The notes below the pieces were generated by a model that was not told where the DNA came from, searched no databases, and saw nothing but the letters and a program-made list of their open reading frames with translations. Positions 36,902 through 46,018 of a DNA stretch of 64,000 nucleotides are shown piece by piece (positions within the stretch are counted from its first letter, which is position 1; each line of letters opens with the position of its first letter). Source of the DNA: Luteibacter sp. (GTDB lineage Bacteria; Pseudomonadota; Gammaproteobacteria; Xanthomonadales; Rhodanobacteraceae); contig NZ_WNDO01000005.1 of assembly GCF_009912395.1 (NCBI RefSeq), positions 124,001-188,000 on the forward strand, given 5' to 3'. The translations under genes and the position numbers were made by a program.

Positions 36902-38939
36902 TTATGGCAGAGCGTCGATCCAGAACTCGCTCGCATGGATGCCGATGGCGCGCCCGTCGCCGGAGATACCTGCGTCTTTTGGCGACATGTAGCCTTCGAT
37001 GCCGATATCGAAATCGATACGGCCGTTTGCTACCGCGTCACAGGGCACATCCGTTTCCAGCAATGACGCCTCAGGCTTCACAATCGTCATATCGCCCAAC
37101 TGACGTGCGCCGGAACGAATGGATACCCGCATCTGTGGATTCCGGTCGGTGACATGTGGGATGAATCGCAGGTGGAAGCGGAAACCATGTCCGGTGCATT
37201 GGGGGACGGGACCGGCCAATTTCGCCATGGCTCCGTCGGTCCATGTGCCGTTCTCTTCTCGGGGGAACCAGCCTGCGCCGAGGAAGTTGGCTGAATTGAA
37301 GTCGGCGGCGTCCAGTTTGTAATGCACGCCCGGGCGAATCATCAGTCGGGCTGCTTCACGCTCGGCCGTGGTCAGGTGCAGATAGACGAAACGACGACCG
37401 TCTGGGATATGGCCCTGCCATTTCTCCGGATTGAATACGCGAGTAGGCAACGCGCTCAAATCATAGTCGCAGCGCTTGTTTACCGACGGCGTGATGGCCA
37501 TGTGCTGCCACTGGACGACCAGGATCTTTGCGCAATCCGGGCCGATGACGGCGAAGGTAACCGGATGATAGGACAGGGGCTCGCCTGTGAATCGGTCCGT
37601 GAAGATCTGCGGCGGCGGATCGTAGAAGTATGGCGCGCGGACCTGGATTAGCCTGGAGAGCGCCGTCGGTTTCATGTACACCTCATGCCGGCTGGGCTTG
37701 AAGTGCATGGCGGTGGCGGTCGTAGCAAGGATGAGTAGCACCAGGCCAATTCCCCGGACGATCCTGGAGGCAGGACGGAATCGGGAGAGTGCGAACGCAA
37801 GCAAGGGAACGAACAGGCCGATATACCAGGTGGCATACCGTGCTACGTGGACAGTGGCACCGGAATTCAGGTTGGTGGTCGAGGACGCGGCGAAAAGATT
37901 GGTCACCACGAAGACGCCGACGAATGCCAGGGTGATCGGCGCGGGGCGCGACTTGCGCATGACCGATGCGCCGAGCGCCAGTATCACCAGGCCCAGGGGC
38001 CAGTTGGGAAAAAGGCCGACATCGGGATCGATTACCCAAATCAGTGTGCTACCGATATTCGATCCGATGGAGGCTCCCCCCCGCCAGAAGCTGGGGATCG
38101 ATGACTCCGATGCGGGTAAAGAAGTACAGCGGATGTAGCGCGATCAATGCCAGCGTGGTGACGGCAAGGACGACATTCGAAAATTTTATGGGCTCCTTTC
38201 GGACTTTCCATGCTGCGATTGCTAGCAAGAATACCGACGTGGCGCCGATACTGATGTTCTGCGTGGAGGCGATCGCCAGCATTAGCGCGGCGACGAAATA
38301 GGATCGCCGGGAAAACACCACGGCGGCAATCGCTACGCAACAATACGTCAGGAACTCAGTGTGAACCTTGTCTACGAACCAGATCATCGGCGAGCCGATG
38401 GTGACAACAGCGGCGGCGAAGGCACCGATACGCCCGTAGGCGCGGGCCGAGACGTAGATCAGGGCTCCGAAAAGCAATGCGTGGAGGAAGATGAACGCGA
38501 GGTGTGCCCCGGCGCCAAAAAGAGAGAGCCAGCCGCCGGCTACCACGGCAAGCGCGGGATAGAACCAGAAATGATTGTAGTCCGCGCCGCTTTTCTGGAT
38601 AAGCGGGGGGAAGGCATCCCTCATCGTTTGCGTTGCAACGGCATCACGCAGGGTGCCGCTAGCGACGAGCTTGTCGTAGGCCACATAGGCCGGCTCGGTC
38701 ATGAAGGGGTGGTGCCCAACCTTGATGGCATAGTAAAGCGCGTAGTACTCCGAGCCATCTCCCACGCGAGTTGGCTTGAGTAGTGCACCGGTGAGAAATA
38801 TCAGGGCTAGACCGGCGAAGCCAAGTATAAGCGCCCATTTATTCGCAAGGGGAGAGATCCACGGATGAATATGCACGGCGTCCTTTCGGAGCCCTTTATC
38901 CTTGATGCTCTCGGATGAGTCAGTATCGCCAGGTCGCAT
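36902..38939 (-). pseudogene. Predicted GT-C membrane glycosyltransferase, frameshifted in a seven-G tract
   Basis: Two open frames belong to one protein. The upstream frame (38939-38049) gives 296 residues with about eight membrane segments and the early acidic loop VGDGSEYYALYY expected of GT-C enzymes. It leaves the frame at seven Cs (plus strand 38076-38082) and stops after GGSLHRIEYR. Removing one G from the coding strand continues the frame as GGASIGSNIGSTLIWVID and joins the remainder to 36902, restoring about 678 residues. The C-terminal third is soluble and beta-rich, with MSPKDAGISGDGRAIGI near the end, matching the end of the next upstream gene's product. The change could be an assembly error, a true mutation or an off state of a slipping tract. 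Confidence 0.75.
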
Positions 38940-38984
38940 GGTCAGCCATTTTCATGAAGGGTCGCCGGTTGTTCTCAACCGGTA

Positions 38985-40952
38985 TCAACGGAATTCGAGC
39001 TTGTCGAGCATGACGCCGAGATTGCGCGAATCGGAACTTATGCCGGCATCACGGGGTGAAAGGGCATCGGGCAAATCGAGTGAGAGCGTCAATGTATCCG
39101 ACGTACTGCGAGCGCTCTCTGGAATGGCGATGTCGATCTGTGTCGCCGTCGTCAGACTCCAGGTTCCGACGGGCACACCGTTCACGCTGATGGCGAGGTG
39201 TTGTGAGTGGCCTGAAGGACTGAAGGGCGAGACAGACAGGCGAAGGCTGCGCGGAAACACCATGCCTTGGGATGGATAGCGACAACGAAGAGTCGCGTGC
39301 TTGCCATCGGTCCAGCGGCCGGTATCGCCCGCCGAACTGACACCGGTCATCATGGTCTCTGGAAGGTGCCCTGATGAAGAAAAATCAAGGGTTTGACGAC
39401 AGACATCCGAGAATTTGGCCATGATGCACTGGCCGTCGCTTACGACGAAGCCGTCGCCTAATCGCGTTCGGATACATGAAGGATCCGACCATACGCTGGG
39501 ATGAGTCGTGGAGCTGAAGATGGCTCCGACCCTGGATGGTTCAGGGAAGTCGTGGTCGTAAAGCGGGGCGTAGCCATTGCCGTCGCGGGGCGATGAGAAA
39601 ACGGCAAGCGAGACCAGGTAATTGGCGACGTTGCTCATGTCTCCGACCACCAAACCGCGAGCATAGGCATGCATGGTGCCATCAACGGCCCCCGTGGCAC
39701 GCGCCACGCTGGCGGCGCTCTCCACGGCTAGGAATTCAGGTGCCGTCACTTCGCGATGGCTATGCGAAAACGTCAGCACCCACATGGCTGCAAGAATGAT
39801 TGCCGGCTGTAGCCAGCCCAGGAGTGGACGCTGGGTCGTGTGGGATGCAGCGTTCCGGCCAGACCGGATTATGACGATCAGCAGTGATATTTGGAGAAGA
39901 AGAAAGGTGGATAAACCGAATGCATACTTACGGCATGCGTATTCGGAGCCGATACCGAATCGGCTCGCAACGAGTTGCATGAGACATAGAGCGGCAATGG
40001 CTCCTCCAGCGCAACCCACATGCCTGGCAGCGACGGCGACCTTGCTCGCGTGCAAACGGCTGTAAGGCAAGGATACGTAGAGTAGCGTCGCGGACATCAG
40101 GGCGACGATCGTCGCCATGGCGGCCAGGCGGGGTAACGATGTCAGGAATGACAGGGGGAGATAACCGTTGTTGTCGCTGATCGTTCTCATCGCCATGAAG
40201 GCCGGGTGGCAATAAATGGCCAGGCCGGCCAGGATGGTAACGATCACGAGCGCGGGGAGGCGCTTCCATGCCTTGCCGGGATCAGAGATTGCGTACATTC
40301 CCAGAAGCATCAGCCCGTACGCGACGCCCTCAAGGGCCGGGAGCAGGTGTATCCCGGCGGCGAGGATGGCCAGTAGGACGGCGATGAGTGGCAGGGAGAA
40401 GCTACTCCCACGGGCACGCTCTACGAAGGCACATCCTGCGACGACCAGCATGAAGAAGGCTTGTCCAGCCAATTGGGGCAGAAAGTAATTTACGACGATC
40501 TCATGGCCGAACAGATCGAGCCTGGGATAGACGCGATTGACGGCCAGGAGGGCAAGCAGGCTCCCGACGAACAGCCAGGAACTCTTGCCGGGCAGGAGCC
40601 TTGACAGTGCGCCCACGGCGGCCCAGCACGCCACGAGGGACATCGTGGCGACGACCTGCATGCCAATGAATGGTGAATGGACAAACGCGGCGACGCAGGC
40701 CGCAAGGACATGCGCGTACCTTGGGTAGATCGCCATTTCTCCAAGGACGGGTGCGGCACCTGATCCGACGCCCCAGTGATCGTGGAGCCATCGAATCAAG
40801 GCGTAATGGTGCGCCACGTCCGGACTGGAGCTATATCCGTAAGGTACGGCCCGAATGAATATGAAGACGACCACGGCAAGCAAGGCGCTTACCGTGAGCC
40901 ATCCACCTCCCCGCGAGAATTTCTCTCGCAGCCGTCCATCGAGGGTGGCCAT
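38985..40952 (-). CDS. Predicted GT-C membrane glycosyltransferase (GT-C2)
   Basis: 655 residues. There are about ten hydrophobic helices between residues 20 and 410, and an early periplasmic loop with the acidic motif SSSPDVAHHYALIRW after the first helix, the place of the catalytic Asp in GT-C enzymes that use polyprenyl-phosphate sugars. The last 200 residues are soluble and beta-rich, ending SPRDAGISSDSRNLGVML, closely like the tail of the frameshifted neighbour. No Wzy or ligase signature was recognised. Substrate unknown; placement beside a polyprenyl-phosphate GT2 and a flippase-like protein supports periplasmic sugar transfer. Confidence 0.6.
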   Translation of the reverse strand: MATLDGRLREKFSRGGGWLTVSALLAVVVFIFIRAVPYGYSSSPDVAHHYALIRWLHDHWGVGSGAAPVLGEMAIYPRYAHVLAACVAAFVHSPFIGMQVVATMSLVACWAAVGALSRLLPGKSSWLFVGSLLALLAVNRVYPRLDLFGHEIVVNYFLPQLAGQAFFMLVVAGCAFVERARGSSFSLPLIAVLLAILAAGIHLLPALEGVAYGLMLLGMYAISDPGKAWKRLPALVIVTILAGLAIYCHPAFMAMRTISDNNGYLPLSFLTSLPRLAAMATIVALMSATLLYVSLPYSRLHASKVAVAARHVGCAGGAIAALCLMQLVASRFGIGSEYACRKYAFGLSTFLLLQISLLIVIIRSGRNAASHTTQRPLLGWLQPAIILAAMWVLTFSHSHREVTAPEFLAVESAASVARATGAVDGTMHAYARGLVVGDMSNVANYLVSLAVFSSPRDGNGYAPLYDHDFPEPSRVGAIFSSTTHPSVWSDPSCIRTRLGDGFVVSDGQCIMAKFSDVCRQTLDFSSSGHLPETMMTGVSSAGDTGRWTDGKHATLRCRYPSQGMVFPRSLRLSVSPFSPSGHSQHLAISVNGVPVGTWSLTTATQIDIAIPESARSTSDTLTLSLDLPDALSPRDAGISSDSRNLGVMLDKLEFR

Positions 40953-40958
40953 GGGTAA

Positions 40959-42293
40959 TCAATGGCCGCCGGGAGCAGGTGCGCCCAGTCGTTCAGCCAT
41001 GCGCTGACCTTCCCGAATGGCGTAATTGGTACCACGGTCTTCCGGATAGATTTGCGCCATCGTTGAGATCAAGGCATTTTCGTACGGGGTTTCTTCTGCC
41101 GGGACGTACTTCGAATAGCCTCGCTCGGTCACCGGCTGCGCATAGTCCGCACGCCAGATACGGAATTCCTTGATCCAGTCCCGGCGGAACTTCGGGAACA
41201 TGCGCTCGAGATGCGGCAACGCAAAGGCCAGGTATTCGTCATCCGACATGGACCACGTGGCATCGGAGGTGGCGAGGTAGCGAGAAAGAAAAACGATATG
41301 CCTGCCGGCGTAGTGCGAGCTGTCGTCCAGGTTGGTGTGTTCGATAACACCGACGAAGGGGAAGCCCGGATCGTTGACGTTGATCCAGTACGTGTCGGAA
41401 AGGCTGTGGGTGAGCTCCATCACCAGGCACACGTTTCCGAGATAATTGACCCGTTCCAGCGAGTCGATCCAGGCGCGCGGCGCATCCTTGAGGATCCTGG
41501 CGATGATCTTGAACGACGGTGTCAGCAGGAAATTGCTTGCCTGGACGTCGTCGTTAGGTGTCTGCAGCGCCTGGATGCGATTGCCTTCGGTAACGGCACC
41601 CGTGACCGGCGTGTTGTAGCGAATCTCGCCGCCCAGCGACACGATGCGATCGGCGATGGCTTCTGCGAGTCTGCCGAAACCGCCCCGGAAATAGGCGAGC
41701 TGTTCGCCGCCCTTGGTATCGCGCGTGCTGCCGCGGAGTACCAACTTCTTCCAGAACCATACGGCGTTGATGTCTTCCGCGAACACGGAAAACTTCGAGC
41801 GGATCAGCGGTTCCCAGACCAGTTCGAAAACTTTCTTTCCGCAAAGTGGCTCAAGCCACTCGCGGATGGTCAGGTGCTCGATTTCCTTCCAGTCTTTGAC
41901 CTTGCGCACCTGGAACACGAGCCAGCCGAGCCGAAGGCGATCAACGAACGGGAGCGGGCTAAAACGAAGGACGTCCAGTGGGGTCGAGAGTCGCCATAGA
42001 CGACCGTTGTAGTACATGCCGGTACGCGATGGGAGCGTCAGGATGAGATCGCTCAACCCCAGTTCTTCGACGAGCTTCGGAACGAAGGCATCGTTATTGA
42101 ACCAGTGGTGGTAGAACTTCTCGATGCGCACGCCATCGTCGAAGTCGAACGTACCCGCAAGCCCGCCTGCCGACGAATCGGATTCGAGGACGATGACTTT
42201 CTTGCCCGCCTGGGCAAGCCTCAGGCCAGCGACCAGGCCAGTGAAGCCGGCACCGACGATAGCGGTGTCATATGCGGTAGTGGGGTGCGTCAT
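40959..42293 (-). CDS. UDP-galactopyranose-mutase-like flavoprotein 1
   Basis: 444 residues. The N-terminal FAD-binding motif is AIVGAGFTGLVAGLRLAQAG, followed by VLESDSSAGGLAGTFDF and the aromatic motif KFYHHWFNNDAF. The C-terminal FAD contact is in IYPEDRGTNYAIREGQRMAE. The overall pattern is the amine-oxidase/mutase clan, but classical Glf residues are not all recognisable. In polysaccharide loci such enzymes sit beside GtrA or flippase-like genes and may interconvert ring forms or oxidise lipid-linked sugars; the reaction is not established. Its start overlaps the stop of the flippase-like gene by four bases. A paralogue is at 49700-51028. Confidence 0.7.
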   Translation of the reverse strand: MTHPTTAYDTAIVGAGFTGLVAGLRLAQAGKKVIVLESDSSAGGLAGTFDFDDGVRIEKFYHHWFNNDAFVPKLVEELGLSDLILTLPSRTGMYYNGRLWRLSTPLDVLRFSPLPFVDRLRLGWLVFQVRKVKDWKEIEHLTIREWLEPLCGKKVFELVWEPLIRSKFSVFAEDINAVWFWKKLVLRGSTRDTKGGEQLAYFRGGFGRLAEAIADRIVSLGGEIRYNTPVTGAVTEGNRIQALQTPNDDVQASNFLLTPSFKIIARILKDAPRAWIDSLERVNYLGNVCLVMELTHSLSDTYWINVNDPGFPFVGVIEHTNLDDSSHYAGRHIVFLSRYLATSDATWSMSDDEYLAFALPHLERMFPKFRRDWIKEFRIWRADYAQPVTERGYSKYVPAEETPYENALISTMAQIYPEDRGTNYAIREGQRMAERLGAPAPGGH

Positions 42294-43345
42294 GGCATGT
42301 CTCCGGAGACGTCGCGCGATGCTTGTGTGCGCGCCGCCTTGAACAGGTTACGGTTGAAAATCATGACGGTCGCACCTGCGATCGTCGTTGGAAGCCATAC
42401 GCCGAGATGGCACAGGACGGCGAGCGTCATGGCCTGCGAGGACGATCCACCCATGAGATGGGCCGCCGTGAAGGCCGCGAGATGATAGGGGCCCACGTAG
42501 CCAGGTGACGAAGGCACGAGCGTGGCGATGGTGGCCATGGACATCAGCAACAGGCCGCCAGGCAGGGAGAACGGCATGCCAATGCCCTGCATCAAGGCGA
42601 GGTATAGGCCAAGCTCGCCAGCCCAGGCTACAAAGGAAATGGCCAGTGCCGCAAAAATCGTCCTTAACCGCGATATGGCCTGAAGGGCTTCGCCAAGGTC
42701 TCCCAGAGCGTGGAGCAGATTCAGAACCTTTGGGGGTGCCTTGTTCGTCAGGCTTTTTTCCAGCCAACGGATGGATTTCACCACCAGGCCCGTGAACAGG
42801 ATCAACCCGAGCAGTGCGATGCTGCCGAGTACCGCCAATACAAGGACGATATCCACAACCGAGGCCGGAAGGGCGCCCTTTGGGAAAAACGAGCCGGCCA
42901 GGGCAAGGCAGATCAGCAGGGTGAGCAGGTCGACAAGACGCTCCAGTACCAGCGTAGCGGTCGCGCCTGTTTTCGTGACACCCAGGGCAGCTGGAAAAAC
43001 CAGCGCTCGAACAACGTCACCCAGGCGGAAGGGTAGTACGTTATTCAGGGCGATGGACGCAAGGAACGGGCTTGCGCAAGCCGCGGTGCTTACCTTGGGG
43101 CCGCAGGCTTCCAACAGCATTTTCCAGCGGTGGATACGTGCGGTGTAACCGATGGCGAGCGATAAGACGCCCACCACCAGGTACGGCCAGTGGAACGTTT
43201 CCAGGGCGCGCTCGACTTCATTGAATCGAATGTTGCGGAATACGAAGTATAAGCAGACGGCAGAAAGCGCACAGCCAATTACCAGGCGGAGCCAGCCGCC
43301 TTTTTTCTTGGTGCCTGAGGTTTCGATAAGGGTTTCGCTCGACAT
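42290..43345 (-). CDS. Flippase-like membrane protein (LPG-synthase-TM/AglD family)
   Basis: 351 residues with seven to eight membrane helices and the family blocks WPYLVVGVLSLAIGYTARIHRW, NNVLPFRLGDVVRAL, ERLVDLLTLL and the closing LVPSSPGYVGPYHLAAF (positions where PF03706 proteins conserve Arg, Glu and the PGG/PGY turn). The soluble lysyl transferase domain of MprF is absent. Members without it are thought to act on or move polyprenyl-linked sugars, but proof is limited. The ATG at 43345 lies two bases after the rfbF stop and its own stop overlaps the flavoprotein gene, so the block is tightly coupled. Confidence 0.75.
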   Translation of the reverse strand: MSSETLIETSGTKKKGGWLRLVIGCALSAVCLYFVFRNIRFNEVERALETFHWPYLVVGVLSLAIGYTARIHRWKMLLEACGPKVSTAACASPFLASIALNNVLPFRLGDVVRALVFPAALGVTKTGATATLVLERLVDLLTLLICLALAGSFFPKGALPASVVDIVLVLAVLGSIALLGLILFTGLVVKSIRWLEKSLTNKAPPKVLNLLHALGDLGEALQAISRLRTIFAALAISFVAWAGELGLYLALMQGIGMPFSLPGGLLLMSMATIATLVPSSPGYVGPYHLAAFTAAHLMGGSSSQAMTLAVLCHLGVWLPTTIAGATVMIFNRNLFKAARTQASRDVSGDMP

Positions 43346-43347
43346 CC

Positions 43348-44115
43348 TCAGGGCTTCCAGGGTGCCTTGTCGGCGTCCCACAAGGATTGCAGTTCCCGCT
43401 TGTCGCGCAGCGTGTCGCACGGCTGCCAGAAGCCGTGATGCTGGAATGCCATGAGTTCGCCATCCCGGGCAAGGTTGGCCAAGGGCGCTCGTTCAAATGA
43501 CGTATCGTCGCCAGCGATGTAGTCCAGGGCTTTAGGTTCGAGGACGAAGAAGCCGCCGTTGATCCAGCCGATCTCATCCTGGGGCTTCTCTTCGAAGCTT
43601 GTAACGTTGGCACTTGCGCCCATGTTGAGCACGCCGAATCGGCCCGGCGGCTGCACCGCCGCGACGGTTGCGAGCTTGCCATGATTTCGATGGAAGGCCA
43701 GTTCGGCCGAGATATCGATGTCCGACAGGCCGTCACCATACGTGAGGCAGAAGGTTTCTTCGCCGAGGTACTCGCGAACTCGTTTAACGCGACCACCCGT
43801 CATCGTGTCCTGCCCCGTATCGATGAGTGTGATCTTCCAGTCTTCCGCCTGGCTGTTCAGCACGGCAGTTTCACCCGTGCGAAGGTTGATCTCGAGGTCG
43901 GCCGTATGGCGATAGTAATTGAAGAAATATTCCTTGATGACATAGCCCTTGTAGCCGAGGCAGATCACGAAGTCCTTCACCCCATGCTTGGCGTAGCTCT
44001 TCATGATGTGCCACAGGAGAGGGCGACCGCCGATCTCGACCATCGGCTTGGGTTTGTAGTCGGATTCTTCGGCGATGCGTGTGCCGAGGCCGCCAGCGAG
44101 AATAACTGCCTTCAT
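43348..44115 (-). CDS. rfbF: Glucose-1-phosphate cytidylyltransferase
   Basis: 255 residues. It makes CDP-glucose from glucose 1-phosphate and CTP. Seen: AVILAGGLGTRIAEESDYKP, PKPMVEIGGRPLLWHIMKSY, FVICLGYKGYVIKEYFFNY, YGDGLSDIDI and WINGGFFVLEPKALDYI, all typical of RfbF. The CDP-glucose is then used by RfbG two genes upstream. The RfbH dehydrase that leads to 3,6-dideoxyhexoses is not present in the island, so the product is more likely a CDP-6-deoxyhexose. Confidence 0.93.
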   Translation of the reverse strand: MKAVILAGGLGTRIAEESDYKPKPMVEIGGRPLLWHIMKSYAKHGVKDFVICLGYKGYVIKEYFFNYYRHTADLEINLRTGETAVLNSQAEDWKITLIDTGQDTMTGGRVKRVREYLGEETFCLTYGDGLSDIDISAELAFHRNHGKLATVAAVQPPGRFGVLNMGASANVTSFEEKPQDEIGWINGGFFVLEPKALDYIAGDDTSFERAPLANLARDGELMAFQHHGFWQPCDTLRDKRELQSLWDADKAPWKP

Positions 44116-44126
44116 GTTCGGGCCAC

Positions 44127-45086
44127 TTAGAGTTTGATGTCGTTGGGAGCAAGGTTCAGGGCATCCTGAACGATAGCGATGGGTTCGCGCCGGAGTATCC
44201 GGTAGATCCTCAGCAGGTACTCGCCGAGTATGCCAAGCAAAAGCGATTGAAAGCCAATGCCGAACAGAATGAGGATGTGGAGGCTTGCGAGGCCCCGGGG
44301 TAGATCGGGAAAGATCAGCTTCAGCACGAGATAATAAATGGCGCCGATAGCAGATAACGAGAGAATGGCGATGCCCGCCACCGTCGCCAGGCGAAGCGGG
44401 ATCAGCGAGTGATTGAATACGCCCGTCAGTCCGAGTCGAATCAGTTGGGCGACACCGAACTTGCTGGATCCAGCGACGTGAGCGGCGCGATCGTATGTCA
44501 GGCCAATCTGCCGGAAGCCCATGCCCGCGATGAGTCCGCGCAGGTAAGGTTCGGCGGATCTCTGCTCGGCTAGCGCCTGGATTACCTTGCGGTCCACGAG
44601 GCGAAAATCACCGGCATTACGCGGAATGGGATGCTCGCTGATTCGGTCGATGAACCAGTAGCCGACCTTGCGGAACGAGTGGATGAGCTTGCCTTCTGGC
44701 CGCGCCCTGCGCACCCCATACACGACGTGGTAACCCTGCTTCCAAAGCGCGAGGAATTCCTTGAGCAGTTCGGGCGGATCCTGGAGATCCGCATCGATTT
44801 GCAGGACCGCATCTCCACGGGTGTGGAGATAGTTGGCAAGGATCGAGCGCTGAAAGCCGAAATTCTTTGAAAAACGAATTGCCCGAATGCGCTGGTCCTT
44901 CGCGGCCAGTGCCTCCAACATGCTCCACGTGCTGTCCGTAGAGCAGTTATCGCTGAAAACGAATTCCAGCTCGCACTCATTGGCAAGGGAGTGTGCCAAG
45001 GCGTCGAGGCGTGCATACAGCGCTTCGATATTTCCTTCTTCGTTGAAGACGGGAATGGCGATCGAAATCAGGGGTAATGCGTTCAT
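44127..45086 (-). CDS. GT2 polyprenyl-phosphate glycosyltransferase (GtrB/ArnC-like)
   Basis: 319 residues. The GT-A domain has ISIAIPVFNEEGNIEALY, FVFSDNCSTDSTWSML, the donor motif QIDADLQDPPEL and an acceptor-side RNAGDFRLVDRKV. Two membrane helices end the protein (VAGIAILSLSAIGAIYYLVL and GIGFQSLLLGILGEYLL). This is the layout of enzymes that load one sugar onto undecaprenyl phosphate in the cytoplasm. The donor is probably the CDP-sugar made by its operon neighbours, an inference. The ATG at 45086 overlaps the preceding stop by four bases; the open frame upstream of it is spurious. Confidence 0.87.
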   Translation of the reverse strand: MNALPLISIAIPVFNEEGNIEALYARLDALAHSLANECELEFVFSDNCSTDSTWSMLEALAAKDQRIRAIRFSKNFGFQRSILANYLHTRGDAVLQIDADLQDPPELLKEFLALWKQGYHVVYGVRRARPEGKLIHSFRKVGYWFIDRISEHPIPRNAGDFRLVDRKVIQALAEQRSAEPYLRGLIAGMGFRQIGLTYDRAAHVAGSSKFGVAQLIRLGLTGVFNHSLIPLRLATVAGIAILSLSAIGAIYYLVLKLIFPDLPRGLASLHILILFGIGFQSLLLGILGEYLLRIYRILRREPIAIVQDALNLAPNDIKL

Positions 45087-46018
45087 GGCGTTCCAAGAAG
45101 GTCCGTCTGGCTTAGTTCGGCGATCGTGGCCTGGATGCCCTCGGTCACCGTGAACCGGGGATGCCACGAAATATGGGATGCCAGGGCGTCCGGGTTGCCG
45201 ATGACACGCGGCTGGTCGTCCGGTCGAAGAGGGATCGCGCCGAATTGCAGGAGTGCGGTGTCCGCTCTCATGGCCTGGGCGACGTGGAGCGCAAAATCGC
45301 GCACGCTTGTGGCGATACCGCTGCATACATTGTAGTGACCACCGGGAAGCGTCCCGTCGAGGGCGGCAGCGAGCGCACCAAGTATCGCACGACAGGCATC
45401 GTCGATATGAACGAAGTCCCTGAGCTGGTGGCCTTCCGACAAGGGAGCGGTTTGCTTCTCGAGCAGTGCGTTGCGAAGCGAAGGCAGCAGGCGATGGGGA
45501 GCCTCGCCGGGGCCGTACACATTGAACAGCCGGAGATTCGTCGAAGAAACGCCCAGCGCGGCACCTTTGGCCACGGCCAGCATCGCTCCCGCAGCCTTGG
45601 TTGCGCCGTAAAGCTTGCGGGTTTCCAGCGGGGTTGCCTCGTCAAGGCGATTCCCATCGAAACTGGCGTACTCGGAATTGGTTCCGGTCATGAGGAAGGC
45701 ACGGCAGCCCAGGTCATGGGCCAGCGATACCAGTTCGCTGGGAAGAAACCCATTGACCTGGATGAGGACCTCGGGCGAGCGATCCAAAGGATGCACGCCC
45801 GCAGCGGCGAGATGGAGTATCGCATCGAAGGCTTCGCCTTCGAGTGCTTTGCGGGCGCTGGAACCGTCGAGGCCGCCGGGTACGAGGACGTGCCGTATTT
45901 CCCCCGATGACCGCAGCGGGCTACGCCCGATCGACACGACGTCGATGCGGGCTGCCTGGAGGTGGGCAATCAGCCTGCTACCGATGAAACCGGCGCCGCC
46001 CGTGAGCAGGACGCGCAT
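45083..46018 (-). CDS. NAD-dependent epimerase/dehydratase, likely CDP-sugar reductase or epimerase
   Basis: 311 residues, extended SDR. Seen: [46 protein letters not shown] and the catalytic KLYGATKAAGAML (YxxxK), then RLFNVYGPGEAPHRLLP. It lies directly after rfbG (stop and start share one base) and before the GT2 gene. The simplest role is to reduce or epimerise the CDP-4-dehydro-6-deoxyglucose made by RfbG. The exact sugar cannot be read from the sequence. Confidence 0.8.
   Translation of the reverse strand: MRVLLTGGAGFIGSRLIAHLQAARIDVVSIGRSPLRSSGEIRHVLVPGGLDGSSARKALEGEAFDAILHLAAAGVHPLDRSPEVLIQVNGFLPSELVSLAHDLGCRAFLMTGTNSEYASFDGNRLDEATPLETRKLYGATKAAGAMLAVAKGAALGVSSTNLRLFNVYGPGEAPHRLLPSLRNALLEKQTAPLSEGHQLRDFVHIDDACRAILGALAAALDGTLPGGHYNVCSGIATSVRDFALHVAQAMRADTALLQFGAIPLRPDDQPRVIGNPDALASHISWHPRFTVTEGIQATIAELSQTDLLGTP

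Noticed and set aside
38985-40952. GT-C2 as a Wzy polymerase or O-antigen ligase
   Set aside because: The early acidic loop, ten or so helices and long soluble C-terminal region fit GT-C enzymes better; no Wzy/WaaL large periplasmic loop pattern was seen, and the ABC exporter makes Wzy unnecessary.
40959-42293. Protoporphyrinogen oxidase (HemY) annotation for the flavoprotein
   Set aside because: The FAD motif is shared across the clan; the polysaccharide neighbours and a paralogue in the same island argue against a heme role.
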